A stretch of 64,000 nt of DNA from Flavihumibacter profundi (GTDB taxonomy: Bacteria; Bacteroidota; Bacteroidia; Chitinophagales; Chitinophagaceae). A model generated the notes under the pieces. It was not told the origin of the DNA and did no database searches. It saw nothing but the letters and a program-made list of their open reading frames with translations. Shown piece after piece: positions 37,768-48,021 of this stretch (its first letter is position 1; the number at the start of each line of letters is the position of its first letter). A program made the position numbers and the translations under genes. Where the stretch lies: contig NZ_JAIQXE010000001.1 in NCBI RefSeq assembly GCF_020076305.1, positions 2,202,001-2,266,000 on the forward strand, given 5' to 3'.

Positions 37768-38366
37768 TGGCAACCAACAATTTACAAGGCGTGGTTTTTT
37801 GCGGTGGTGAAAGCCAAAGAATGGGGAGTGACAAAGGCATGTTGCAAACCGATACAGGAACATGGGTCCAAAACAGCGTAGCTCTTTTGTCATTGTGTGC
37901 TTTACCTGTGATTATTTCTGTAAACCCGCAACAGGTAACACAATATGCTGAAATTTTTCCACGGGAGATGCTGGTTGAAGATAATTCCCGGTTTAATATG
38001 CGCGGGCCGGTTTGCGGGTTGCTGAGTGTGCATGAAAAATATGCCGGTAAAGACCTGCTCATACTGGCTTGCGATATGCCCTTAATGAATAAGGATGTTA
38101 TACAAAACCTTATCGACAGTTATACAATAAACCAAGGGTATGAAGGCTATGTTTTTATTCACGACAACAAACCTGAACCGCTGTGCGCAATTTATTGCAG
38201 CAAGGCACTAAAGCGCATAGCCGATCAGGTTAATTCAGCAAAACTCATTGTAAAAAGTATGAAGTACCTGATCAGCCAGATGAACTGTTTTTATTTAAAT
38301 ATCCCTGGAGAAATGCTTGACTGTTTCCGCAACATGAATTCACCAGATGATTTAGCCGGAATGTAA
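37767..38366 (+). CDS. mobA: Molybdenum cofactor guanylyltransferase-like protein
   Basis: 199 residues of the MobA-type nucleotidyltransferase fold. The N-terminal GTP-binding loop CGGESQRMGSDKGML matches GGxSxRMGxDK, and the Asp of LILACDMPLMNK fits the metal site. MobA adds GMP to molybdopterin; close relatives such as MocA use CTP. The MOSC protein encoded divergently 65 bp from the selW-like gene could use the cofactor. No moaA/moeA genes are in the window. Confidence 0.85.
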   Translation: MATNNLQGVVFCGGESQRMGSDKGMLQTDTGTWVQNSVALLSLCALPVIISVNPQQVTQYAEIFPREMLVEDNSRFNMRGPVCGLLSVHEKYAGKDLLILACDMPLMNKDVIQNLIDSYTINQGYEGYVFIHDNKPEPLCAIYCSKALKRIADQVNSAKLIVKSMKYLISQMNCFYLNIPGEMLDCFRNMNSPDDLAGM

Positions 38367-38378
38367 ATAAAACATTTA

Positions 38379-39176
38379 CTATGCAGCCAAACTATTCACC
38401 AGTATCTGGTATGGGTCCTGCCTCAATAAATCTGCCATAGCATAATACAATTCCGGTAATTCATGCCGCAGCTTAACCGGGTTTTCGAAAAATACTTCCA
38501 CACTAACTGCCCAGAACTCATGGTAATTAGTCGCCGCATAGTCGCCCAATATAGTCTTGCGGCCCCTTTGCATATCCTGGTAAACAGGCCTTGCCACTTT
38601 TGAGTATTGGTGGAACTCTTTCTTGAAGTGCTTATCCTCGTCGGTTTTGGTAATGAAGTTTACATATGCCAGTGCATGTGCCATTTCGTGCAGGCCAACA
38701 TTGCTGCTGTCCTGTGCACTCCTGATCCCCTGCAGGAAATTATCCCAGGAAAGGTAAATACCGGAAGCATCTACATGGCCCATAAATGGGAGTGAATAAT
38801 AGCCATAATGGTAGTCATGCTGCAACACATAGATATCGCGGAAATAATTGAGGGAGAAATTTTCAAGTCCGAGTGTCAGCTGCGCTGCAGTAGCACTTAT
38901 GAGAATAGGCATCTCATCGGTCTTTTCAACACCTACATAATGAAATTTCTTGGACCTGTAGAAAAGGTATGCGCGGAACAGCCACTTATGCTGTATATCA
39001 AGGTCAACTTTGTTAAAATACCTGATATTGGAAGAAATGATCGAACGAAAATAAGTCTCGTGTTGCTCAAATCCCTTCCGGTGGCGGTAGAGTAAATACT
39101 TTTGCAGGCGTACATGCAGTACATCGAATGTAAAGATGGTACAGAACACCAGCAAACAAATGAATACGATTTCCAT
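38379..39176 (-). CDS. MtfA-like zinc peptidase (M90 family)
   Basis: 265 residues. An N-terminal transmembrane helix (residues 1-20) anchors it, and an M90/MtfA-type peptidase domain follows with HEMAH (163-167) and a further Glu in HEFWAVSVEVFFENP as the third zinc ligand. MtfA in E. coli binds the repressor Mlc and has aminopeptidase activity; here the partner is unknown. It is convergent with mobA (12-bp gap). Confidence 0.88.
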   Translation of the reverse strand: MEIVFICLLVFCTIFTFDVLHVRLQKYLLYRHRKGFEQHETYFRSIISSNIRYFNKVDLDIQHKWLFRAYLFYRSKKFHYVGVEKTDEMPILISATAAQLTLGLENFSLNYFRDIYVLQHDYHYGYYSLPFMGHVDASGIYLSWDNFLQGIRSAQDSSNVGLHEMAHALAYVNFITKTDEDKHFKKEFHQYSKVARPVYQDMQRGRKTILGDYAATNYHEFWAVSVEVFFENPVKLRHELPELYYAMADLLRQDPYQILVNSLAA

Positions 39177-39508
39177 AAGGTCTTCTTTTGTGGTAAGAAA
39201 ATCGGGGCACTGTTAATGCTGGTTAGACACAGTTATGGATACACATAGGTCTTTCGGGGAGGAGATTGTACGGATTAAAACCTGAGGGTAGAAACGGGTA
39301 TAAATAAATTCAACAGCAATATAAAAAGACAATTTGGATTGTGCAATGGTTTCGTGTTTTTTCACGCAATTTTAGTATAATTACTAAGGTCTGAAGCGTT
39401 TAACATATTGTTTTTTAATGCACTATATTATCTATTGGTTTGTCTTTCAGGCATCAGTAATTAGTTTACCTTTGCCCCTCATTTAAAGGACCGAAAACAA
39501 GCATTGCT
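39177..39508. other. 332-bp intergenic region before aspS
   Basis: AT-rich, with no open frame of coding character on either strand. It holds the aspS promoter at its right end and presumably the promoter of the MtfA-like gene at the left. No riboswitch or T-box-like structure was recognised. Confidence 0.6.
39467..39474 (+). promoter_or_regulatory. -7 element of aspS
   Basis: TACCTTTG, 34 bp before the ATG. A weak -33 box (TTTC at 39445-39448) has an 18-bp spacer. Confidence 0.6.
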
Positions 39509-41338
39509 ATGTATAGAACGCATACCTGCGGAGAATTAAGAGCAGAACATTGTACGCAACAGGTTACCCTTGCAGGTTGGGTACAAACAGTAAGGAAATT
39601 TGGCAGCATCACCTTTGTGGACCTCCGCGACCGTTATGGTATTACCCAGTTGTTATTTGGGGAGGCCCTCAACCAGGAACTCGATATGCAACCACTCGGG
39701 AGGGAATTCGTTATACAGGCAACAGGCAAAGTTGTGGAGCGCAGCAATAAGAATGCAAACATTCCCACTGGGGATATTGAAATAGAAGTAAGCGCATTTA
39801 CCATATTAAATAAGGCAGCGACTCCGCCATTTACCATCCAGGATGATACTGATGGTGGAGATGATCTGCGGATGAAATACCGGTACCTCGATTTGCGTCG
39901 CAACGCCGTAAAGAAAAACCTGGAATTGCGTTATGCAGTGAACCGCTCAGCCAGGAATTACCTGCATGAAAATAATTTCATGGATATTGAAACCCCCTTC
40001 CTGATTAAGTCTACACCGGAAGGTGCGCGTGATTTCGTAGTGCCATCCCGCATGAACCCGGGCCAGTTTTATGCATTACCCCAGAGTCCGCAAACTTTTA
40101 AGCAATTGCTGATGGTCAGCGGGTATGACCGTTACTACCAGATCGTAAAATGTTTCCGGGATGAAGACCTTCGTGCAGACAGGCAGCCGGAGTTTACGCA
40201 AATTGACTGTGAAATGAGCTTTGTATCCCAGGAAGACATCCTGAATATGTTTGAAGGTTTGATCAAGCGAATTTTCAAAGACGTAAAAGATATTGATTAT
40301 ACGGAGCAGGTTGAAAGGATGACCTGGAATGATGCTATGCTGCGTTTTGGTAACGACAAACCTGATATCCGGTTTGGCATGGAACTGGTAAACCTCAAAA
40401 CGGTTTTTGAAGGCCAGACCGGCAACCTCGCTGCCCAGGCCATATTTGATGCAAGCGGTTTCAAAGTGTTTAATGACGCCGAAACTGTATTGGCAATAAC
40501 TGTTCCGGGATGCAGTGAATACACCCGCAAACAAACGGATGAACTCATTGATTGGGTGAAACGCCCACAGATTGGCATGAACGGCCTGGTCTTTATCAAA
40601 TGCAATACAGATGGCAGCTTCAAGAGCAGCGCAGACAAATTCTTTGACGAAGAGAAATTAAAAAACCTGGCAGCCCTTTGCAAAGCCTCAGAAGGCGACC
40701 TTATATTGTTGCTTGCCGGTCGCGAAGAACGCACCCGCAAAGCCACAAGCGAACTACGCCTCGAGATGGGCGAGAGACTGGGATTGCGCCGGAAGGATGA
40801 ATTTAAACTCTTATGGGTACTTGACTTCCCGTTATTTGAATATGCCGAGGAAGATAACCGTTGGGTTGCCCGCCACCACCCCTTTACCTCGCCAAAGCCC
40901 GACCATATTTCCATAATGATTGACAACGACCCTGCCATCAGCAATGCTGCAGAATACCTCAGTCACCCATATGCGAATATCAAGGCAAACGCTTATGACA
41001 TGGTATTAAACGGAAATGAAATTGGCGGTGGATCAATCCGGATTTTCCAGCGTGAACTGCAGGAAAAAATGTTTGATGCCCTTGGTATGAGCCGCGAGGA
41101 AGCCATGCACAAATTTGGTTTCCTGCTGGGAGCATTTGAGTATGGCGCGCCACCACATGGCGGACTTGCATTTGGTTTCGACCGTTTGTGCGCCATCCTT
41201 GGCGGAAGTGAAAGCATCCGTGACTTTATTGCCTTCCCAAAAAACAACAGTGGTCGCGATGTTATGCTGGATGCACCGGCCACTATAGACGAAAAACAAC
41301 TGGTTGAACTAAGTATACGGTTACAGGTCCAATCTTAA
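39509..41338 (+). CDS. aspS: Aspartate-tRNA ligase
   Basis: 609 residues, the length of bacterial-type AspRS with the GAD insertion. The N-terminal OB fold binds the anticodon; class II motifs follow (motif 2 [18 protein letters not shown]; motif 3 [13 protein letters not shown]). The GAD domain occupies about residues 300-420. Whether it charges only tRNA-Asp or also tRNA-Asn cannot be read from this; gatCAB is not in view. The next gene follows after 5 bp. Confidence 0.97.
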   Translation: MYRTHTCGELRAEHCTQQVTLAGWVQTVRKFGSITFVDLRDRYGITQLLFGEALNQELDMQPLGREFVIQATGKVVERSNKNANIPTGDIEIEVSAFTILNKAATPPFTIQDDTDGGDDLRMKYRYLDLRRNAVKKNLELRYAVNRSARNYLHENNFMDIETPFLIKSTPEGARDFVVPSRMNPGQFYALPQSPQTFKQLLMVSGYDRYYQIVKCFRDEDLRADRQPEFTQIDCEMSFVSQEDILNMFEGLIKRIFKDVKDIDYTEQVERMTWNDAMLRFGNDKPDIRFGMELVNLKTVFEGQTGNLAAQAIFDASGFKVFNDAETVLAITVPGCSEYTRKQTDELIDWVKRPQIGMNGLVFIKCNTDGSFKSSADKFFDEEKLKNLAALCKASEGDLILLLAGREERTRKATSELRLEMGERLGLRRKDEFKLLWVLDFPLFEYAEEDNRWVARHHPFTSPKPDHISIMIDNDPAISNAAEYLSHPYANIKANAYDMVLNGNEIGGGSIRIFQRELQEKMFDALGMSREEAMHKFGFLLGAFEYGAPPHGGLAFGFDRLCAILGGSESIRDFIAFPKNNSGRDVMLDAPATIDEKQLVELSIRLQVQS

Positions 41339-41343
41339 AGCAT

Positions 41344-41859
41344 ATGAAAAATTTAGGTTTTTACAGGATACTCACATATATCTTATTTGTCATCGGTGGC
41401 TTTATGAGCCTGATGCTGCTCACTATGGTGCTGGCAGCCCTGGCCAACCCGATTTTATTACTACCGGTTTTTATGGTTGCCTGCGTGGTTATTTATACCT
41501 ATAGCAGCTGGAGATTTCTAACTCGTGGTATTGATGCACATATGTATTGCAAGCCTTCCCTGCGTGACCTGGTAAAAGTGAATGGCTATGGCACCCTTGC
41601 ATTTGCTGCTTTAACCGGTATTCAATCCCTTTCACTTATTATGAAACCCGCGATGCTGAGTGAGGTAATGGAACAGGCTATGTCTATGCAGAAAACATCT
41701 GTGGAAGGCATGGAAACCATGATGATGAACTTCATGCAATTCCTGCTGCGTTTCCTGCTGGTATATAGTATTATGCTGCTTGTTCACGTATATATGAGTT
41801 TCCGGTTAATCCGCCAGCATGCAGATGCTTTCCAGATTCCGGCTGATCCTGAAGGCTAG
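41344..41859 (+). CDS. Membrane protein of unknown function
   Basis: 171 residues with three or four transmembrane helices (about 7-30, 34-55, 75-95 and 128-152) and a Met-rich loop (MEQAMSMQKTSVEGMETMMMNFMQF). It is cotranscribed with aspS (5-bp gap) and followed by a strong terminator. No family with a known role was recognised. Confidence 0.72.
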   Translation: MKNLGFYRILTYILFVIGGFMSLMLLTMVLAALANPILLLPVFMVACVVIYTYSSWRFLTRGIDAHMYCKPSLRDLVKVNGYGTLAFAALTGIQSLSLIMKPAMLSEVMEQAMSMQKTSVEGMETMMMNFMQFLLRFLLVYSIMLLVHVYMSFRLIRQHADAFQIPADPEG

Positions 41860-41882
41860 TATTAAAATAAGCTGTATATTAG

Positions 41883-41929
41883 AAAAACGAGTTGCTTGCC
41901 TCATTTGTGAGGCAAACAACTCGTTTTTC
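41883..41929 (+). terminator. Terminator after aspS operon
   Basis: An unusually long 21-bp stem (41883-41903 with 41908-41928) with a single C-A mismatch and loop TTTG, flanked by A and T runs. It ends 20 bp before the next start codon. Confidence 0.9.
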
Positions 41930-41948
41930 TATTTTATAACACACGCTT

Positions 41949-43400
41949 ATGATAAACAGGACTGTATTCAGTGATTACTGTATGATCCCCGATTCCTGGG
42001 ATGAAATGTGTGCCGGCGGGGATATCCGTCCGCAATACCAGCAGGTTTTTGAAACGCTGAACCAGTTATCAGCCGCCACTTTGGCCGGCAAAGACCAGCT
42101 GGCCAGCGAACTCTTCCTTAACCAGGGAATTACCTTCACAGTGTACAGTGACAATGAAGGGATAGAACGGATATTTCCCTTTGATATCATTCCCAGGATT
42201 ATTACCGGCAGCGAATGGGGCCATATTGAAGCGGGCATCAGCCAAAGGCTGAAAGCCCTGAACCTGTTCCTGAAAGACATTTACTCTACACAACAGATCC
42301 TGAAAGACAATGTCATTCCTGCTGAACTGATCGCATCCTGCCCGCAGTATGCCCGTGAAGTATTCGGTATAAAAGTTCCATATGATATTTTTGTCCATAT
42401 TTCAGGCATTGACCTGATCAGGGGCAATGATGGCACTTATTATGTGCTGGAAGATAACCTGCGTACACCATCGGGCGTTTCATATATGCTGGAAAACCGT
42501 GAGGTGACCAAGCGCCTGTTTCCCGACCTCCTTACGGCTAACCAGGTAAAAATGGTGAATAATTACCCACTTGAATTATACCATATATTAGTTTCACTGG
42601 CGCCAAGGCAACTTGCAAATCCGACGGTGGTCCTGTTAACGCCCGGTGTATTCAATTCAGCTTATTACGAGCATACCTTCCTGGCCCGCACTATGGGTAT
42701 ACCATTGGTAGAAGGCCGCGACCTGATGGTAGACAACCATAAAGTCTACATGAAAACAACAATGGGCCTGCAGCAGGTGGATGTCATCTACAGGCGGATT
42801 GATGATGAATATATGGATCCGCTGGTATTCAGGCCCGACAGTGCATTGGGCATACCTGGCATACTTGGCGCATACCGGAAAGGAAATGTAGCCCTGGTAA
42901 ATGCCATCGGTAACGGGGTTGCGGATGACAAGGCAGTGTATGCATATGTGCCGGCCATGATCAGGTACTACCTGAACGAGGAACCTATATTGCCGAATGT
43001 GCCCACATACCAAATGGCAGATACGGATGCCCGTGAGTACACCTTTAAAAATATCCACCAGATGGTGATCAAGAGAACCAACCAGTCAGGTGGTTATGGT
43101 ATGCTGATGGGAAATAGTGCCACCGATGAAGAAATTGCTTCCATGTTCAAAGCAGTAATTGAAGATCCACGGAACTTTATTGCCCAGCCCATCATCAAAC
43201 TATCCACATCCCCCTGCTTCCTGAATAACCGTTTTGAACCCAGGCATGTCGACCTTCGTCCATTTGCCCTATGCGGACCAGAGGGTATAAAAATCGTACC
43301 CGGGGGGTTAACAAGGGTGGCCCTTCGCGAAGGATCACTGGTAGTGAACTCTTCACAGGGTGGCGGCAGTAAAGACACCTGGATACTGAACAACGGATAA
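41949..43400 (+). CDS. Circularly permuted ATP-grasp protein (DUF404/DUF407 type)
   Basis: 483 residues of the circularly permuted type 2 ATP-grasp family. Recognisable parts are the N-terminal DEMCAGGDIRPQY, VHISGIDLIRGNDGTYYVLEDNLRTPSGVSYMLENR, DVIYRRIDDEYMDPL and VALVNAIGNGVADDKAVYAYVP. Such enzymes activate a carboxylate with ATP and join it to an amine. This one is first in a three-gene operon with an alpha-E and a transglutaminase gene, a conserved set predicted from genome comparison to make and handle a peptide or peptide-like tag. The product has not been established. Confidence 0.93.
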   Translation: MINRTVFSDYCMIPDSWDEMCAGGDIRPQYQQVFETLNQLSAATLAGKDQLASELFLNQGITFTVYSDNEGIERIFPFDIIPRIITGSEWGHIEAGISQRLKALNLFLKDIYSTQQILKDNVIPAELIASCPQYAREVFGIKVPYDIFVHISGIDLIRGNDGTYYVLEDNLRTPSGVSYMLENREVTKRLFPDLLTANQVKMVNNYPLELYHILVSLAPRQLANPTVVLLTPGVFNSAYYEHTFLARTMGIPLVEGRDLMVDNHKVYMKTTMGLQQVDVIYRRIDDEYMDPLVFRPDSALGIPGILGAYRKGNVALVNAIGNGVADDKAVYAYVPAMIRYYLNEEPILPNVPTYQMADTDAREYTFKNIHQMVIKRTNQSGGYGMLMGNSATDEEIASMFKAVIEDPRNFIAQPIIKLSTSPCFLNNRFEPRHVDLRPFALCGPEGIKIVPGGLTRVALREGSLVVNSSQGGGSKDTWILNNG

Positions 43401-43427
43401 CCTAACATTGACTATTACACGAAATTT

Positions 43428-44369
43428 ATGCTAAGTAGAATTGCTGATTCATTATTCTGGCTGAACAGGTACCTCGAGAGAACCGATGCCATATTACGCA
43501 CCCTGCATACCAATTACACTTTATCACTGGATAAGGGGGAATACAACCAGGTACACTGGCGGCAATTGTCGGCCATGTTCAGTTCAGCGGAGGAACATAA
43601 AAGGGAATACCTCGAGCAGCACCCGCTGGAGTTATTACAACACCTTATATACGACACTGCAAATACCAATGCGATCAGGGCAATGGTTATAAAGGCCAGG
43701 GAAAATGCCCGGGGCGCGCAGGATCATATTACCAAGGAGGTTTGGGAACAGGTGAACCAGGTATACCACCTGATCAATAATCCCCTGCTGCAGCAAAGGA
43801 TCATGCGCAATGACGCTTTATCTGTCTTAGAACAGCTGGGAACTCAACTGATCCATTTTAATGGGGTGGCAGACAGTACTATGCCCCGGAATATGGGATG
43901 GAATTTCATGACCCTTGGAAAATTCATCGAACGTTGTATTATAACCCTTGAATTATCAGACCGCAACTTTGCGGAAACCGGTTATGAACTGCAAAACTCA
44001 AGGGATGTGTTGTACTGGAGGAACCTGCTTTTATCCTTATCCGGTTATGAACTGCACCTGAAAAATTACCGTAATCCAAACCACAACCAGAACGTGGCCG
44101 ACCAGGTTTTATTCAATAAGCAATTTACCCGCTCTGTTATCTATTGCCTGGACCGGATCGGGTTTTACCTGCAAAAAGTTGTGCAGACCAATCAAAGCGA
44201 GGAGGCCCTCAGCCTGCTGAAAAACTTTGGCCGCCTGCATAGTAAAGTAGAATTTGCTGATATGAATATGTTGCGTGAAAAAGGCATTCAGTCTTATCTT
44301 CATGAGGTGAAAACAGACCTTTATTATTTTAATCACCATCTCAGTCATTTATTTTTCTCCTACGCTTAA
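43428..44369 (+). CDS. Alpha-E domain protein (DUF403)
   Basis: 313 residues, mostly alpha-helical, beginning MLSRIADSLFWLNRYLERTDAI, which is the family signature. No catalytic motif is known; alpha-E proteins nearly always sit beside the permuted ATP-grasp gene, as here (27-bp gap upstream, 8 bp downstream), so a role in the same reaction is likely. Confidence 0.93.
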   Translation: MLSRIADSLFWLNRYLERTDAILRTLHTNYTLSLDKGEYNQVHWRQLSAMFSSAEEHKREYLEQHPLELLQHLIYDTANTNAIRAMVIKARENARGAQDHITKEVWEQVNQVYHLINNPLLQQRIMRNDALSVLEQLGTQLIHFNGVADSTMPRNMGWNFMTLGKFIERCIITLELSDRNFAETGYELQNSRDVLYWRNLLLSLSGYELHLKNYRNPNHNQNVADQVLFNKQFTRSVIYCLDRIGFYLQKVVQTNQSEEALSLLKNFGRLHSKVEFADMNMLREKGIQSYLHEVKTDLYYFNHHLSHLFFSYA

Positions 44370-44377
44370 GTTGCCAT

Positions 44378-45319
44378 ATGCCCACTTTCAGGATACATCA
44401 TATTACCAGCTACGAATACGACCGTCCCGTTACGGAAAGCGTGAACGAAATACGCATCTTCCCCTACCAATGTGAAGAACAGGAGGTCCTGCACCAGGAG
44501 TTGCTTATTACCGGGCAACCCGAATTATTAATTTTCAATGATTATTGGGGAAACAAATCCGCTATTTTTAACCTGCCCGCACCACATAAGGAGCTTGTAA
44601 TTGAAAGCAACCTGGTTGTGCGGACTACCATGGATGCCGACCGAAGGCTCAATTTCAATACCGGTTTTGAAAGCCTTCACGCCGAAACACAACAAAATAT
44701 TTCCCTCCTTGAATTAACCAAGGCAGAACCTATTATAAACCAGGATGCCATTGATGACATCGTCAGGCAAATCTACCAGCCATGGAAAAGTGTAGCGGCT
44801 ACTGTACAGGACTGTTGCCAGTATATATTCCAACATTTCAGTTATATAAAAGGAATTACCGATATAGAGACTACAGTAGATGAGATCCTGGAATTCAAAT
44901 CGGGGGTTTGCCAGGATTTTGCACATGTAATGCTGCAGGTGCTAAAGACCCTGAAGATTCCCAGTCGCTATGTAAGCGGCTATATCTGCCCAAATAAAAA
45001 TGGCCTTCGCGGTGAAGGCGCCACCCATGCCTGGGTGGAAAGCTGGATACCTGGTTACGGCTGGGCGGGGATAGACCCGACGAACAATATCTGGGTAACC
45101 AATACCCATGTAAAACTTGCCGTAGGCCGCAATTTCACAGACTGCTCCCCTGTTAAAGGAACATTCAAAGGTCCGGCTATCCAACGCTTATTTGTACTGG
45201 TATCCATAGGATACGAAGATGGCCACCATTTTGAAGAACGCAACCTGGTTACACTGCCCGTCAGCCAGGAAGCCAATGCCCGGCCATTGCATCAGGATGA
45301 AATTGCCATGCAGCAGTAA
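44378..45319 (+). CDS. Transglutaminase-like protease
   Basis: 313 residues: an N-terminal beta domain (bacterial transglutaminase-like N-terminal region) and the papain-like transglutaminase core with Cys178 (SGVCQDFAH), His217 (THAWVESW) and Asp233 (GIDPTNN). The full triad is present. No signal peptide, so it is cytoplasmic like its partners. In this operon type it may hydrolyse or transfer the peptide bond made by the ATP-grasp enzyme (inference). Confidence 0.93.
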   Translation: MPTFRIHHITSYEYDRPVTESVNEIRIFPYQCEEQEVLHQELLITGQPELLIFNDYWGNKSAIFNLPAPHKELVIESNLVVRTTMDADRRLNFNTGFESLHAETQQNISLLELTKAEPIINQDAIDDIVRQIYQPWKSVAATVQDCCQYIFQHFSYIKGITDIETTVDEILEFKSGVCQDFAHVMLQVLKTLKIPSRYVSGYICPNKNGLRGEGATHAWVESWIPGYGWAGIDPTNNIWVTNTHVKLAVGRNFTDCSPVKGTFKGPAIQRLFVLVSIGYEDGHHFEERNLVTLPVSQEANARPLHQDEIAMQQ

Positions 45320-45346
45320 GCGGCCACCAGCTACAGCATATTTCAA

Positions 45347-45354
45347 TAGCTTTG
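45347..45354 (+). promoter_or_regulatory. -7 element of rarA
   Basis: TAGCTTTG, 17 bp before the ATG; the -33 box is poor. Confidence 0.45.
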
Positions 45355-45371
45355 TGCTTTAAGCACTACGT

Positions 45372-46634
45372 ATGCCAACACCACTTGCAGAAAGGCTCCG
45401 ACCGGCTTCACTGGATGATTTAACCGGGCAGGAACACCTGACCGGGAAAGGAAGCATTTTAAGGAAAGCAATAGAACAGGGAGTAGTGCCCTCAATGATT
45501 CTTTGGGGCCCGCCCGGTGTAGGCAAAACCACTATTGCCAATATCATTGCGCATACGTTAGATACCCCGTTTTACACCTTAAGTGCCATATCATCGGGTG
45601 TAAAAGACCTGAGGGAAGTCATTGAAGCAGCACGCAGCCAGGAAAAAGCCATATTATTTATAGATGAGATTCACAGGTTCAACAAATCCCAACAGGATGC
45701 ATTATTGGGTGCTGTTGAAAAAGGAACCATTACCCTGATCGGCGCTACTACTGAGAATCCCTCCTTCGAGGTGAACAGTGCCCTGCTCAGCAGGTGCCAG
45801 GTATATGTATTAAAACCCCTCGATGAAAAGGACCTGCAAAACCTGTTGCGCCAGGCCATTGAAAAAGACGAATGGCTCAAAAAACAGTCAATAGAACTGA
45901 AAGAGACTGAAGCACTGATCCGTATTTCAGGTGGGGATGCCCGTAAGTTGCTGAACCTGCTGGAACTGGTGGTACAATCGGCCGGGAAGAAACCACCCAT
46001 TATAATAACAGATGAACAGGTAATGCAGGTAGCCCAGCAAAAAGTGGCGATGTACGACAAACTAGGCGAACAGCATTATGATATCATTTCTGCATTTATT
46101 AAATCCATGCGGGGCAGTGACCCAAATGCTGCAGTATACTGGCTGGCAAGGATGATTGCCGGTGGTGAGGATGTAAAATTCATTGCCCGCCGGATGGTCA
46201 TACTAGCCAGCGAGGATATAGGCAATGCGAACCCGAATGCCATTTTGCTGGCCAATGCCTGTTTTGATGCCGTTAATAAAATAGGGCATCCTGAAGCCAG
46301 GATCATATTGTCGCAATGCGCAATTTACCTGGCCACTTCGCCAAAAAGCAATGCCAGTTACCTGGCCATTGACGAAGCCCTTGCCCTGGTGAAACAAACA
46401 GGTGACTTACCGGTGCCTTTAAATATCCGTAATGCCCCAACACAATTGATGAAGAACCTTAATTATAGTAAAGGTTACCAGTACTCGCATGATTATGAAC
46501 TTAATTTTTCTGCACAGGAATACCTTCCTGCCGAAATAAGCGGACATGCATTTTTTAAACCCGGCAGGAATGCGAGGGAAGAAGAACTCCGGAAATTTTT
46601 ACAGCTCCGGTGGAAGGAAAAATATGGGTATTGA
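45372..46634 (+). CDS. rarA: Replication-associated recombination ATPase RarA
   Basis: 420 residues of the RarA/MgsA/WRNIP1 clamp-loader-like AAA+ family. Walker A is GPPGVGKT (46-53), Walker B LFIDEIHRFN (about 95-104), sensor 1 GATTENPSFE and the arginine-finger region NSALLSRC. The C-terminal tetramerisation domain (SDPNAAVYWLARMIAGGED) is intact. It acts at stalled forks. Monocistronic, or leading to the M28 gene 27 bp on. Confidence 0.96.
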   Translation: MPTPLAERLRPASLDDLTGQEHLTGKGSILRKAIEQGVVPSMILWGPPGVGKTTIANIIAHTLDTPFYTLSAISSGVKDLREVIEAARSQEKAILFIDEIHRFNKSQQDALLGAVEKGTITLIGATTENPSFEVNSALLSRCQVYVLKPLDEKDLQNLLRQAIEKDEWLKKQSIELKETEALIRISGGDARKLLNLLELVVQSAGKKPPIIITDEQVMQVAQQKVAMYDKLGEQHYDIISAFIKSMRGSDPNAAVYWLARMIAGGEDVKFIARRMVILASEDIGNANPNAILLANACFDAVNKIGHPEARIILSQCAIYLATSPKSNASYLAIDEALALVKQTGDLPVPLNIRNAPTQLMKNLNYSKGYQYSHDYELNFSAQEYLPAEISGHAFFKPGRNAREEELRKFLQLRWKEKYGY

Positions 46635-46661
46635 GTACATTTACCATCTTCAACAATCTAC

Positions 46662-48011
46662 ATGATAAAAGGTCTTTTTTTCACCATATTATTATTGGCG
46701 GGAGTTACTGCTTCCGCACAAACAATTGTCAACCGTGATCCGGTAATCGCGCAAATGGCCAGTGAAGTAAATGCAGATTCCCTGCATGCCTATATAAACC
46801 AGCTTGTTGCGTTTGGCACAAGACATACCTTAAGTACAGCCGGCGATCCACGGAAAGGTATCGGGGCTGCACGGCAGTGGGTGGTGAATAAATTCATTGA
46901 ATTTGCCCGTGGAAGCAACGGGAGGATGACAGCTTTCGTTGACACAACAACGCTGGCCCCGGATGGCCGAAGGGTTAACAAACCCGTACTGCTGGGAAAT
47001 TGCATGGCCATTTTAAAAGGAACCGATACAGCAGACAAAAGAATATTTTTAATCAGCGGCCACCTCGACAGCAGGGTTAGTGATATTATGAATATTACTG
47101 CAGATGCTCCTGGCGCGAATGATGATGGCAGTGGCGTTGCTGCCGTTATTGAATCTGCCAGGATACTCAGTAAAAAATCATTTCCGGCAACTATTATTTT
47201 CGTAGCAGTTAGTGGTGAGGAACAGGGATTATACGGCGCTGATTTTCTTGCCGGCAAAGCAAAAAAACAAAACTGGGCTTTGGAAGCCGTGCTGAATAAT
47301 GATATTATTGGAAATAACCACAGCAATGAAACACAAATAACGGATAATACAAAACTCAGGATTTTCAGTGAAGGGTTGCCAGCTTTTGAACTCGATAAAC
47401 AGGCAACTGGCATCCGTAACCTGGGCGGTGAAAATGATGGCCATTGCAGGCAGCTGGCACGCTATGTGAAAGAAGTTGGTGAACGGTATGTAGACCATAT
47501 TGAACTGGTGATGATATACCGAAATGACAGGTTCCTGCGGGGAGGTGACCATACTCCTTTTGTTGAAAAAGGATTTACTGCAGTACGGTTAACTGAAATG
47601 AATGAAAACTATACCCACCAGCACCAGGATATCAGGAATGAAAAATCGGTTCAATACGGGGACCTGGCAGAATTTATGGATTTTGAATACCTGAGGAAAA
47701 ATACAGCAGTAAACCTGGTTTGCCTGGCCAACCTGGCTTCAGCCCCGGCTACACCACAAGAGTTTACCATCGATGTAAAAGACCTCACCAATTCAACTTT
47801 GCTATCCTGGAAAAAGCCAGCGCATGGAAAGGCAGCAGGTTATTATGTTTTAGTAAGGGAAACAACCGCACCCCAGTGGCAAAAAAAGATTTTCACAAGG
47901 GAAATCAATATGCGCCTTCCCTATTCAAAAGACAATTATCTTTTTGGTCTCCAGTCTGTGGATGAAGCCGGCCATGAAAGCCTTGCTATAATTCCTTCAG
48001 TAGGTAAATAA
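46662..48011 (+). CDS. Secreted M28-family zinc peptidase
   Basis: 449 residues with a signal peptide (cleavage near ASA-QT, residue ~19). M28 metal-binding motifs are visible: GHLDS, the bridging Asp in GANDDGSGVAAV, the catalytic Glu in SGEEQGLYG, an Asp in LNNDIIGN and a late His in GGDHTPFVEKG. The C-terminal ~90 residues form a fibronectin III-like domain. Probably a periplasmic or surface aminopeptidase. Confidence 0.9.
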   Translation: MIKGLFFTILLLAGVTASAQTIVNRDPVIAQMASEVNADSLHAYINQLVAFGTRHTLSTAGDPRKGIGAARQWVVNKFIEFARGSNGRMTAFVDTTTLAPDGRRVNKPVLLGNCMAILKGTDTADKRIFLISGHLDSRVSDIMNITADAPGANDDGSGVAAVIESARILSKKSFPATIIFVAVSGEEQGLYGADFLAGKAKKQNWALEAVLNNDIIGNNHSNETQITDNTKLRIFSEGLPAFELDKQATGIRNLGGENDGHCRQLARYVKEVGERYVDHIELVMIYRNDRFLRGGDHTPFVEKGFTAVRLTEMNENYTHQHQDIRNEKSVQYGDLAEFMDFEYLRKNTAVNLVCLANLASAPATPQEFTIDVKDLTNSTLLSWKKPAHGKAAGYYVLVRETTAPQWQKKIFTREINMRLPYSKDNYLFGLQSVDEAGHESLAIIPSVGK

Positions 48012-48021
48012 ATTCGGACCC

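Noticed and set aside
38363-38379. GTAAAT/ATTTAC hairpin between mobA and the MtfA-like gene.
   Set aside because: Six A/T-rich pairs without a T-run are too weak to call a terminator.
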